Below are positions 45,880-56,339 of a stretch of DNA of 64,000 nt, one piece after another. The DNA comes from Capitulum mitella (Eukaryota; Arthropoda; Thecostraca; Pollicipedomorpha; Pollicipedidae): the NCBI GenBank assembly GCA_030062745.1, contig CP099849.1, positions 20,979,144 to 21,043,143 on the forward strand, read 5' to 3'. A program made the translations under genes and the position numbers. Numbering within the stretch: the stretch's first letter is position 1; each line of letters begins with the position of its first letter. The notes beneath the pieces are model-generated. The model made no database searches. It worked only from the letters and a program-made list of their open reading frames with translations, and was not told where the DNA came from.

Positions 45880-46560
45880 CGGAAGCAGTTCTAGCCTAGG
45901 AACTCATTTCAGGAAGCGGGATGTCTTTGTTATGCAATCTCCGGTGTATAAAAAAGCAACGTCGGAATTTAAAGCAAAAAGAAAAAATCATTGAGATGTG
46001 TGTCTTTGGCTATCCTGAAGGCAACCCGCTACATGCCACATGGCCTGGCTCATCGTCAGCACATTAATGCACATTACGTGAAGATCAGCTTGCTGCTGGC
46101 GGAGGCAAACGTCCCTTTCGTGTCACGTGAGGGGGACCCTCTGAACCGTGAACTGAACTCTCTGAACTCTCTGCTACCGTGAACGCCACATGCCACATGG
46201 CCTTTCGTGTCACGTGAAGCCTCTGAAGTTCCTCAGCCTCATCAGATGAATAACGTCTGAAACACAGTAAAACAGAGTAGAGCAGCACAGCAGGCACATC
46301 CAGACAACATGCTCTGTCTCCTGATCAGACATGACTCTCAAAAGAGCAGTGCAGAAGTGGCGCGAAACAGTGTGGACTGATTCTCCAAGCGTGAGCCCGT
46401 GCAGACCAACTTGAGGTCAACAGTTTAATCTTGGAATGGTAAAGCAAACTAGATATACCTGTCTATGTTTGCGCATATTTTGCATTCGTGCATAGGAGCC
46501 AAACTTAAGAGTGTTTGTTTTAGCATACCATCGTTGTTTGAGCCACTCTGGATCTTTTGG
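45880..46560. repeat. Dispersed repeat, copy B
   Basis: This is the second collinear copy, in the same orientation as 44,360-45,010. It holds an internal duplication of TTCGTGTCACGTGA (46,120 and 46,205). It has no coding capacity that I can recognise. Confidence 0.7.
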
Positions 46561-47120
46561 TTGTTCTCACTGTGACATGTCGCGCGGAGCTGATACTCTA
46601 ACGGCTGTACAACATGTGTACATGTAACCCTTGCAGCGGCTCACGGCCTCACCAGCAGCACGTGCTCATGTCCTCTGAGCGGACTCAAGCATGCGCTGGT
46701 TTGTCTACTTCGGCCTCTCGTTACCTCATTCCTCCCTTCTGGCATCATTTTCCCTTCCTTCTCCGCTGCATAGTCGACTATCTTTCAGCCATCCGTTCAG
46801 CCCTCGGCGCTGCTCTGCTGGTCGCAGCTGTCTTCCGGGGCGGCTGCCTCGATCTCCGTAGGACGTTTATCGGCCATTTGAGTCATGCTTGAGACCACCT
46901 ACCGCCGTAGCTCAGGGGCCCCCTCTTCGAGCGAAGGCTCGCACGTCTCTCACCACCAAATCACTGGACTACTGAGCGAAGGAGGCCTGCAGAAAGCCGC
47001 CATTTTCCCGCGACCTTCAAAAACAACTGCGTCTTCTTCGCGACGTCGTGCTGACCTACAAACAGTCTTCATACGACTCTGCCATATGAGGGCTTGGGAG
47101 GAGGGTCAGAAGCGTGAGGG
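46560..47120. other. Intergenic, nothing recognised
   Basis: No domain-bearing frame. Confidence 0.5.
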
Positions 47121-47640
47121 GGGGGGGGAGGACCATGTCCCGTGGCCTCGGCGTCGGGGCGACGCCTGCACACGACTTCCGTAATGCGGCCGGCATGACC
47201 TCACCACGGTGCGACGGAGTCGCAGCGGCCAGACCCGGACGTCTGCCGACGGCGCGTGCCGCGCCGCGCGGCAACCCTGCACCGTCAGCCACCGCCGCCG
47301 ACGACTGCCGGCTCCGACCGCCGTCGGCGGAGAATTCGAACGCGCCAGCCGCGGGGCGGCCGACGGGCCGTTCCTTTTCGGGCGAAATCCGCAGCGGCGC
47401 GCCGGCGCGGCGCCGCCGGCCGGCGCTCTCCGGGCGCCGGACGTGGGAACTCGGCGTGAGAGCCGCCCATGGCCGAAAACCCGTCCGGCTCACCAGGCCC
47501 GTCCCGGAGCTGGCGACAACGCATCGCTAACGGGACCGGCTCTCGCCGCCGGGCAGCCCGTCGCAGATTTGCATCGGGAAGACCGCAGCTCGAAAATCCG
47601 GCAACCGATGTCCTCACGATAGTCGGCGACCTTTCCCTGG
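47120..47640. other. GC-rich island
   Basis: A CpG-rich patch of about 500 bases with overlapping Arg/Ala-rich frames on both strands. It might be a promoter or 5' exon of an unseen gene. No splice-supported coding sequence was recognised. Confidence 0.35.
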
Positions 47641-50600
47641 TGAAAGCACGTTGGACTGCTGGGCGCATGGCTTACAGAGATAACGGTCCTGCATGGACAC
47701 TGAGGGGCGCGGGAACGGTTTCAAAGAAGGGGGGCGAGTCGGCTCGAAAATCAGTGAAGCGATCAAGGATGAATCCAGACGCTCGGTCATTGAACCCTTT
47801 CTGTCCTTCTCGTAGCCCCCCCCCCCCCTATGCCTCTCTCTTTTTGTGATAGGCTGTTACCAACCAGGGACCAGTTAATGCTAATGGTTATGCAGTGCCT
47901 CGGTATACAAGCCATAATGTTTGAAATCCCACACGTTTAAGTTTTCACCTGAGTTCCGTACTTGTAGTGCTCTAATTAGTCTGGCACCGCCTGGGGGTGT
48001 CAAATAGGGCACCCCTTGGTTTTTCGTTAATAGCTTTTGAACCGTTAGTGCCAGTCCAACCAAATTTTCAGTCCCTTTTCATTAATTAATGTTACACATT
48101 TTAACACTAAAACCATTTCAATGCTATGTCAGGTCATGGGGATATAACGTCATAAGTGAATCCTTACATGCATGCTTTCGTCTCTTCGGTCGTTGGCACG
48201 AACATACTTCGTTTTTTCATAATATTCGCGAGCATAATACATGGATTATTTGGATTTACATACGGTACGGTCCCCAAAAGGATATACCACTGCGACACGT
48301 CAACACTAAAGGTCGCACTAAGTCACATGCATAATGACAATTGGACTGATTTGAGTTGTGGGTGATAGAAGTGGTTGCCGCTGACATTCCCCATCTTTCA
48401 AACCAGACGAGCAAATCTATATGCGCCTCTAAGGAAGATTTACCAAATGCAACGTGAGGTCATGTCAGGTCACGTCGTAGGTTTATGTCAAAACGAAATA
48501 AAGTACAACATTGTCTGAAAGGTCGTTCAGTAGCATCAGAAAATAATTATTGTTCCTAGTCAGAAAAAATGACTGTCCTGACCTGGCTTGACCTTGGTCC
48601 GATAAGGAGAAGGCAGAGCAGATTGAACTATCACGACATGTTATTTCACTCCTGTACTTGACGCCAGGGGTGTCGATTTGTATTCTTTTGAGAGGGCCCT
48701 GGCTCACCCAATGGTCCCGTGTTGGTTTGCCCTCCTCCCAATATTTCCTGCCGGATTTAAAGGGAAATGAGTAATAATAATGAAAAGGACGGCCGCAGTA
48801 GATACGAGACAGGCAGAAATAAAGAACAAAGCATAAAGCGATGTATCTGTTTATCTTTCTAACTTCTGTTTATATATTCAACTACAAACATGGGGACAAA
48901 TGCAATTTTTATTTGACAAATAAAACCAAAAAAGCCTGTAAATTTCCGTTGGTCAAAATAAAGTGGGCTAAATCCGCTGAGAAACCCACATTTCTAGGTA
49001 GGTTAGGTTGTCGGGCCCTCGGCTCGGCCACCAAACATTTACAGAAATCGACTTCCCTACTTGACGAATCCCAACAAATAATTACTGCGCTTTGTCAGGA
49101 AGAGTGATGCAACCTTATCTGACCTGACTTTGAATGACCTTGACGAGATGAAAAGCAGGTATTGCAAAATGGTCATCAGTAGGTTTCACTTTCGTCCTTT
49201 TTGTCACGTGGATAAAAACGGCTGCGAGTAAATATCGATATTTGGCATGTAAAATGAGATCAACATTTAACCTGACCTAGGCCGACCATGATCCGGCATT
49301 TTTTGACATTTTGGCATGCTTCTGATGCAGAAAATCGTGGCCTTTCGTTTTATACCCACCTGAAGGCTCTAAGACCAGTATTGCCGATGATATGATGTAC
49401 GAACCGGCGTCAGTTTTTCCGACGTCTTGTTATGCGTTTTGCGTGAACAAACAAACAAAAAAGAACAAACAAAAGCTAACAAAGTATTTTCTGAATTGCG
49501 AGACTCAGGGCTAATGACTGGTGGCAGACCGGTTTAGATCCGACGGTTAGATCCTGATTTAAACTAGGAGATACCACGGGGATGCCCTTTCTGACACTCC
49601 CGGACGGTCGTGGGTATGGAGACACGCTAGGCGGTGCCGGGGTAAACAGAATGCTAAGAGCGTCAATAGTTTTCTCAGCTCGCTCATCCGACAGACAATG
49701 CAACCAAGCTGAAACGGTCCATTGTTTTAACGGGAAAATAGGGGAGAGTGGGGCATGATGGACGGGTTACTGTTTCAGACAGTATATCTTTGGTTTAAAT
49801 GACAAAAGAATGGTAATATTTTGTCAGATGATAATTTAATCATTTGTGTGCTTATATTCCAACGTACATCCATGAACGAGCAGATTTAACACTATGAGGC
49901 TGTTACCATGAGCCACCTCAAAAAACCGTTTTGCCCCACATGAAGTAAGATGGTTTATCGCATGGGGCACGACGGACTAAATATTTCACTATGTAAGCCA
50001 GTAGCAAACAATGATAAATGCTTCCTAACATATGTTGTGTCATTCCAACCTACTTGTTCGCTTTCCATAACGGTTGCACTTGTTCTCTTGGTGCAATTAC
50101 TTCAGAAAATTCGGATTAAACACGCTACGTCTATAATGCCACTTCAAACGTGGCTTCGGGTCAAATCCGCACGGGGAACTAAATATGGTGGACAAAGACA
50201 TTGCCCAAATAACATAAACGTGTGAAGACGAACGGAACTCACAAAGACTGCCAAACCACTGGTTACCAAACGAAAGCTGCTCTTACATCGTGCATGGAGC
50301 AGGCCCATCAGACGGCTGACCATCATGAATAGCGCATCACAAAGAACCCTTGCAGTATTAATCAGTGACGTGGGTAGAACTCAACACGAAAGCCTGAACA
50401 CGTTACTCGAGGAACATAACGGACAACGATTCAGACAGCAAACGGTATCATTTACGACGAACAAAACGCGCGTACGAAGCTCGTCAGATCTGCGCAAAGC
50501 GAGACCACCATGACCACGTCCGTCCCAGAAGACAGGATGGCCCGTTACACGTGCCCGGTATCCGCACTGAGGCGGGGAAGCGTCGCTTTGTGCACAGGGC

Positions 50601-50860
50601 TCCACGTCAGATGAAGGCACTTCCATCATACATTCGTGGTCTGAGTGGCGCGCCCTTCAGGCGGAAAGTAAAGACACATCTGCGCGCAGCCCACGATCAT
50701 CAGTGTGCCCTCCTATCAGCGGCAGCACGCCGTTCACTTTTATGTTTGTATTTTCTGTATATTGTGTATGTCTGTTTTCATTCCTGCGTGGTCATATCCC
50801 CATTTCATTGACGTGAGGGCCATGATAGCCACATGTACTGTGGATGGCTTTTTAATGAAG
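47640..50860. other. AT-rich intergenic sequence
   Basis: No gene recognised. About 49,740-49,970 carries GGGGAGAGTGGGGCATGATGG and, 200 bases later, CGCATGGGGCACGACGGAC, probably parts of a dispersed repeat. A short + frame at 50,600-50,690 (LPSYIRGLSGAPFRRKVKTH) resembles the extreme C-terminus of some reverse-transcriptase proteins, too weakly to call. Confidence 0.45.
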
Positions 50861-50869
50861 TACTACTAT

Positions 50870-50936
<67 letters not shown>

Positions 50937-50952
50937 ACTACTACTACTACTC
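50861..50952. repeat. CTA-CTG-CTA compound trinucleotide repeat with 17 CTG
   Basis: About seven CTA-type triplets, then 17 uninterrupted CTG triplets (50884-50934), then five to six CTA triplets. Confidence 0.97.
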
Positions 50953-51404
50953 ATGTCGCTCTCTTCAAAGCCAGCGCATTGGTCACGCGTCCACCTCTCA
51001 TATCCTGGGCAACATGCCCATCCCTCGCCCGATACAGAATCGCCAGATGATTCGCTGCAGTACACGCACGTGGCAATGGATGCATCATCTTCTTCACTCT
51101 GTTTCAAGGTCCACTTTGTTTGAATGCCTCTTTTTCTTCGGATTTGTGATGTCAACTTTTCCGCCTTTGTTTCTGATTTTGCCTGCCGCTTTGTTTCTCG
51201 CCGTGACTTCTTGGTTTAACTGTTCTCTTCATGCTGGCTTCCAGCTCCCATATGTACGGGAGCTGGTGAGTATGACTGCTTCCGTTGTTTTCTTCTTGAC
51301 TCTCGGCGTGTCTGTCTGGACTACTTTAGGAATCGGTAATGTACCTTCCGGGGTATACTGTGTAGACAACTCAGCTGGAGCCGAGCAGACCGAGGTCTGT
51401 AGCG

Positions 51405-51580
51405 TCGATGGTGGAGCAGCTGCGGACGTCGACGGTGGAGCTGCAGATGCCGATGATGAAGATGCTGTGGGTGCCAACGGTGGAGCTGTTGCGGACGTCC
51501 ACGGTGGAGCTGCTGCGGACGTCCACGGTGGAGCTCCTGCGGACGTCCACAGCGGAGTTGCTGCGGACCTCCACGGTTGA
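51405..51580. repeat. 24-bp minisatellite
   Basis: Units of 24 bp such as GTGGAGCTGCTGCGGACGTC plus CACG. The unit is a multiple of three and open in several frames. On the - strand it reads as an octapeptide repeat S-S-T-V-D-V-R-S. It lies just beyond the 3' end of the dead transposase. Confidence 0.9.
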
Positions 51581-52346
51581 GTCAAGGGTGACAATACCTC
51601 GCCTCTCTTCGGTGAGCCAGCGTTCAGTGGTCGGTCTGTGACTTCAGCTGGAGCGAAGTCCTTTTTGCTACTGATGTCTGTTCGCAGGAGACATCCCGCA
51701 TTTCTTGAAGTCGTTGATGGCCGTTGTTGGTGAAGCTGCCTTTAGGTAGGCTTCACAAAACATTGGGGCGATCTGGTAAAGTTACAGCTTTTCCTGGGTT
51801 CTGCCGCAAGAATTTTTTCGCTGCCTGTGAGTAGAAGGTACTAAGTAGTCGCTTAAATGTTACGTCGAGTGGCTGGAGACCATGGCTCGTGTGCGGTGGG
51901 ATGACGACAATGTTCACGTGGTTGGCTCCGGCGAGGTCGACGACCTCCAGATTTCTTGTGTGCGTCAGATGCCCATCCATAATCAAAAGCACGGGGTCAT
52001 CCGCTGTAACCTTTGCGTGCTTCAAGAAGTGCTCAAGCCACCTTACAAACAAGTGAGATAGTATCCAGCCAGATGAGTGATACGCAAAGGTGGTCCTAGG
52101 TGTCGCGCCGTCTTCCAAGTTTTTGTCAACTCTGCTGCATGGCATGGCCATAATGGGTGGGATGAAGTTCCCGCCTGCAGACATGCAGATGACAGCCATA
52201 TCGACAGCTCGCCTCTTTCTGATGAGGCAAGACTTCCCGCCTGTTTCTTACCCCGTTTCGCCAATACCTTGCTCAGCTTCGACTGAACAGTAATGATGCC
52301 CGTCTCATCGACGTTGTAGACTGCATGCGGGCCAGTGAGTCCTTCA

Positions 52347-52354
52347 GAAGCTTC
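52347..52354. repeat. 8-bp target duplication, left copy (GAAGCTTC)
   Basis: Identical to 53679-53686. It flanks the inserted element at 52355-53678. Confidence 0.85.
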
Positions 52355-52699
52355 GGTCAACAGTAAGATTCAGCCCGAGCGCTTACTTCCAGGGAAAATA
52401 ATCGTAGTAGTGGTTGCATGGCGTTTCAAATGCAATATTGATAAGTATTACGATTTCAGCCGGAAAAACCTGAAACACACATTATTTCCCCCGAAACAGA
52501 TTGCGTCGTCACTGGTGTGCTAACCGCCAGACGCTCGCGTAGGGATTTTTGACGTTTCTGCGTTAAATAGTTTGTTTACGTGAGATCTCGACGCTGATTG
52601 GTCGTCGGTCGGACTCAAGGTCCAATCAAGAGTAATAAAAAAGTTTTGGGGAATAACTAATGCGATATAAATTATCTTTAAAATAAAATGTTAACTGTT

Positions 52700-52770
52700 G
52701 TAAAAATAATAATAGTAATAATAATAGTAATAATAATAATAATAATAATAAACAATAATAATAAAAAAGT
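52700..52770. repeat. AAT/ATA trinucleotide-rich tract
   Basis: Runs of AATAAT and AGTAAT within the TIR element. Confidence 0.9.
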
Positions 52771-52917
52771 AAAAATATTACAAAGATGGCAAAGCATAGT
52801 TGCAATTTGAAAAATACAGAAAAAAACAAAAAGCAGTGAAATAAAATATCTGAAAAAAATCACCGAACAAAACTGGGAAATATTAGGAAGTGAAATAAAA
52901 CAATAAATAAAAATTTA

Positions 52918-53045
52918 CCCTAGCCTAACATAGTAACCAAACCTAATCTAACCTAACCTAACCTAACCTAACCTAGCCTAGCCTAGCCTGGCCTAACCTA
53001 ACCTAACCTAACCTAACCCAACATAACCTAACCTAATGTAGCCCA
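52918..53045 (-). repeat. Interstitial TTAGG-type telomeric array, block 1
   Basis: AACCT/CCTAA units read as TTAGG on the - strand, the canonical telomere repeat of most arthropods. Variants CCTAG and CCTGG are mixed in. Confidence 0.9.
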
Positions 53046-53110
53046 GCACAAAAAATCACGGAACAAAACTGGAAAATATTAGGAAGTGAAATAAAACAAT
53101 AAATAAATAT

Positions 53111-53235
53111 TTACCCTAGCCTAACATAGTAACCTAACCTAACCTAACCTAACCTAACCTAACCTAACCTAACCTAGCCTAACCTAACCTAACCTAACCT
53201 AACCTGATCTAACCTAGCCCAGCACAACCCAACCT
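53111..53235 (-). repeat. Interstitial TTAGG-type telomeric array, block 2
   Basis: Second block in the same orientation, purer than block 1, with about 20 AACCT units. Confidence 0.9.
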
Positions 53236-53678
53236 AGCAACCTAATCTAACGAGTATTAAATGTCATAATATAATAAAACTGATATCAGACATCTCAACA
53301 ATTATCTAATACAATAATATAACGGCGTAATAATTCAGCAGTTCCTCCAAGTTCAGTTTGTGGCAACAGAATAGAATTTTCCTATATATGACGTCATTAA
53401 TCGCTTGAAGATGCATGCAGGGTCTACACGTCCTTGATGTCAATAACCTTAACCTTGGCGGCACTACATTTTCCGCCGCGCAATAATGTTGTTCTCCGCC
53501 AGTCGACTGCAGCACGGTATTACTGTGTGGTACGTTATCGTTACGATTTTGTTGTTATTGTTTAGAAAATCAAGTAGTGGAAAGTACAGTTAGAAACAGG
53601 ATGATACATTCTTTACATTGGTGGTAATTATACAAAGGGTTGTTTGGGATTTCGTCGGGCAGCAACTTACCGTTAGCC

Positions 53679-53686
53679 GAAGCTTC
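53679..53686. repeat. 8-bp target duplication, right copy (GAAGCTTC)
   Basis: Pairs with 52347-52354. Confidence 0.85.
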
Positions 53687-53713
53687 CTCAGTTAGATCAA
53701 AATATTTACTTAT

Positions 53714-54150
53714 TGTTACCGCAGTCCGCGGTGGTCATTTTGTTTTTGTTTGGTTGATGATTTAACTGCGCCGTTTGCGGCGACCTTGTCTAACGTTTGT
53801 TTTTGAGTGTCACTTTGTTCCTGACTGGGAGGCCGGCACCACTCCGGAAAATGTAACTATTTAATTTTCTTTGTGACTAAAATCTAACTATTGCAGCTGT
53901 TTTCGCTTTTGATTGATTGATTGCCCATGATTGCAGGTTTCTACGTAAATAAAAGGATTTTCTGAACCGTACACCGATCCTTAATAAGCCAAAAGGCCGG
54001 TACAGTAGAAACATTTTCCGGAGTGGTGCCGGCCTCCCAGTCAGGAACAAAGTGACACTCAAAAACAAACGTTAGACAAGGTCGCCGCAAACGGCGCAGT
54101 TAAATCATCAACCAAACAAAAACAAAATGACCACCGCGGACTGCGGTAAC
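53714..54150. mobile_element. 437-bp foldback element with 140-bp inverted arms
   Basis: Arms 53715-53854 and 54011-54150 are inverted copies that appear identical, with a 156-base spacer. The ends are GTTACCGCAGTCCGCGG and its complement. The target copies ACTTAT at 53708-53713 and 54151-54156 flank it. Deleting the element plus one copy restores the transposase frame across T-S-I-S-K-Y-F-D-L, so it inserted into the transposase gene. The near-perfect arm identity suggests a recent insertion or arm homogenisation. No protein is encoded. Confidence 0.92.
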
Positions 54151-54616
54151 ACTTATCGATGTCTTGTTGAAGCCCTGAGCGCGTGCTGCTGACGTGGTTT
54201 CGAGAGTTTGTAAGGAAATGTCCTTATGCCGCTTCATAAACGCACGCAGCCAGTCCTTTCCTGACATGCCATACTCCACTCTTGAAAGAGTGGAGTATAC
54301 AGTTCTTCGCAGCATACTGGTAAGCCAGCTGCCGCACATCAATGGGACAGGGGCCAAAAAATATACTCTTTAGCTTGAAAATGTGCTACTTAAGTTGTTG
54401 CTCCTGCACTGGCGTGAACATATTTTTCTTGGGTCCTAGCGGAACTTTCAGCGGGCATTTTCCAGACAGGCGGTGCTGCAGAGGACTTCTGGGCACTCCG
54501 TCCATGTGCGCTGCCTTCTGAGCAGACATTCCTACTTCTACAGCGTCTACGGCAGTTTGTATTCTCTCCGTCCTCCATTTTCTTCTATACGTCGTATTCT
54601 TCTATGCTCTGGCCAT

Positions 54617-55600
54617 GGTTTCTGAAGAGAACGGAATGGAAGGTAACGATGATAAAACAATGAGACTACATCGAAAAGTTTAACAATTTGTCAAGGAAAT
54701 GACAAGTAAGTATTAAAACTCAGGAGGTTTCGACCAGCCCGCGAACCCGTGGGGTCGAGCTGGGCTCACGGCTTGTGGGCGGGCCGCGGGCTCAGCCAAC
54801 AGCCCGAGGGCTCAGCCAATATCCCGGGGCTGACACGGGTCGCGATCGCGTCGCGAATTATTACGCGTTAAAATCGAACGGACCGAGTTCGGGTCGCACA
54901 CATCCTGCAATGAACGGGCTGTTCCGGGCAACGGGCTGCGTATACGCTGAATGCAACGGCTGGCTGGGCTGGACTGCCATCCAATGGGTTAGGGCCGGGC
55001 TGGGCCGACTACCTGCAGGCCTTTTGCGAATTCGGACTGGGGGGACGGTCCCCTGGGGAAACATTGCCTCCCCCGGAAATGTTTTTCGGTAACTGTTAAC
55101 ATTTCGCTTTAACATCTTTCCAGGCCAACAGTTGTGCTCCTCCCTGTCGCGTTCATGGGATCTTTGGAGCTCTTTGAGGAAAATCAGGCTGCTGAGTCCA
55201 TCCATGTGTGAAATCAAGCATAAAATAATGACTTTTTTAAGGAGCGACATAACGGGGAAAGACGACCGAAAGATGATTTTCCCCTTCTTGCCCCATCCGA
55301 CCATCGGCCACAAAGTCATGCACTGCTCCGCCGCCATGTTGACAATATGCGCCATTGACGATGTACAATGAAATGGCACCCGCTGTTGAAACTTGTGGGT
55401 GGTGGTGAGGCAAAAGAACGCCTCGAGTACTTTTTAGACTAAACCAAAGTTAATTTCAAGACCTATCCAGTAAGCAAGGATTTCCTTTTTGTTAAAATCT
55501 TAGAGGAAGTAGAGAGTGTACCTTCCATTACCCTAGCGGCGTGAAAGAGGCGCAAGCTGGCTTATTAGTTCCAGGTTTGGGGGTAGGTGGCACTACGAGT
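54617..55600. other. Intergenic, unrecognised 172-codon antisense frame
   Basis: The - strand frame 54,861-55,379 is open for 172 codons but has no recognised domain. About 54,740-54,850 has short GGGCTCAGCCAA repeats. I do not call a gene. Confidence 0.45.
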
Positions 55601-55639
55601 GTGGACTAAAGAACGACTGCTCGTCTTACTTACTTCTGA

Positions 55640-56330
55640 AGAGTGTCTACAAAGGCATCCAGTTTACTATGGAATTCGAACAAAATGGGCAACTGCTATT
55701 CTTGGATACTCTGGTACATCGAGCTGGCAACAAGCTGAAAACAAGATGTACGAGACTCCGGCGACAATGAACGCATTCTTTAAATATAAATCAAACCAAC
55801 CAACAAACATGAAGACCTGTCTTACAAAATGCCCTACGAACAAGGTTCTGCCGGGACAAAAAAGATCTTAGGGAAGAACGTACGAACATCAAAACACCAA
55901 CCTGTCGAATGGCTACGCAGAATAGTCCATGTGAACGGTAATGATACGAAAGACACCTCCACCATTCCCAGGTAGTACCGGCACAACAAAAGCATCGGAC
56001 GCAAAATCTGCATCTGTACCTCCATTTGATACGTCAGAAAAGTGAGTGAATCTATATCCGGACTCCTCCGGCCGCATGGCACACGGGTGGCACCCCGCTC
56101 TTGCCGTGTGCCATCCGTTCCTTAGGATTCCTTCCTTAGGCTTCTCAAGCCTAAGCAGCCTACGCCTCGAGAAGAGATAAAGGGTGCTGCGTGCAGGTTT
56201 TCTTGCCAATGCGACGCCAGCTACATTGGTGAGACGGTTAAACCTCTCAGCGTCCGCCTGGAAAAACCATCCTGCGAACATGAAGCTCGGACTTTCGAAC
56301 ATCGCAGCCGCAGGCTCAGCCGTTAATGAA
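55640..56330 (+). pseudogene. Penelope-like retroelement remnant (RT end and GIY-YIG endonuclease)
   Basis: On the + strand, IQFTMEFEQNGQLLFLDTLV then, after a one-base frame change near 55742, KMYETPATMNAFFKYKSNQP match the end of the reverse-transcriptase region of Penelope-like elements (F-L-D-x-L-V and V-Y-R-K-P-T...F-x-S-N-H-P). About 450 bases on, FSCQCDASYIGETVKPLSVR is a GIY-YIG endonuclease start with a CxC knuckle. Other families can carry parts of this, but the pair is typical of Penelope-like elements. Internal stops and frame changes show that it is dead. Confidence 0.75.
55924..55950. repeat. 27-bp inverted repeat, left arm
   Basis: It starts AGTCCATGTGAACGGTAATG. Its exact inverse is at 56893-56919. 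The left arm lies inside the Penelope-like remnant, the right arm about 0.6 kb beyond its recognisable end. Confidence 0.85.
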
Positions 56331-56339
56331 TTCCTTATT

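Larger units (their letters stand above)
52859..53240. repeat. 196-bp tandem duplication ending in telomeric arrays
   Basis: CACCGAACAAAACTGG at 52861 and CACGGAACAAAACTGG at 53057 begin two near-identical AT-rich segments, each running into TTTACCCTAGCCTAACATAG and then an AACCT array. Confidence 0.93.
52355..53678. mobile_element. 1,324-bp non-autonomous TIR element carrying telomeric repeats
   Basis: It sits between two exact copies of GAAGCTTC (8-bp target duplication). Its ends form imperfect terminal inverted repeats: the left end GGTCAACAGTAAGATTCAGC and the inverted right end GGCTAACGGTAAGTTGCTGC, with 18 of the first 24 positions identical. Deleting it plus one target copy joins the transposase frame as D-L-T-E-E-A-S-E-G-L-T-G-P-H. 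It has no transposase of its own. Inside are an AAT-rich tract, then a 196-bp unit present twice, each ending in CCTAA/AACCT arrays. The 8-bp duplication excludes mariner (TA) and piggyBac (TTAA); hAT, P or Merlin-type families remain possible. Confidence 0.8.
51668..54616 (-). pseudogene. Dead pogo/Tigger-like transposase, split by two insertions
   Basis: Read on the - strand from 54616. The N-terminal psq-type helix-turn-helix (GMSAQKAAHMDGVPRS) is followed by the CENP-B-type DNA-binding region (GKDWLRAFMKRHKDISLQTL, ARAQGFNKTSIS) at 54,150-54,560. The segment KYFDLTEEAS lies at 53,680-53,707. The DDE_1 catalytic core lies at 51,750-52,346 with all three acidic residues in place: VYNVDETG, LLIMDGHLTH and LQPLDVTF. 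The end (EAYLKAASPTTAINDFKK) is at about 51,668-51,770. Lesions are a stop at codon 5, a stop near 54376, frame changes near 54285, 52200 and 51770, and two inserted elements. Such transposases cut and paste TIR elements at TA sites. I did not find this element's own terminal repeats. Confidence 0.92.

Noticed and set aside
46900..46975. A tRNA-like start (CCGTAGCTCAGGGGC)
   Set aside because: No cloverleaf with a matching acceptor stem or T-loop follows.
50551..50811. Possible reverse-transcriptase C-terminus
   Set aside because: Only about 20 residues look similar to such tails and nothing upstream supports it.
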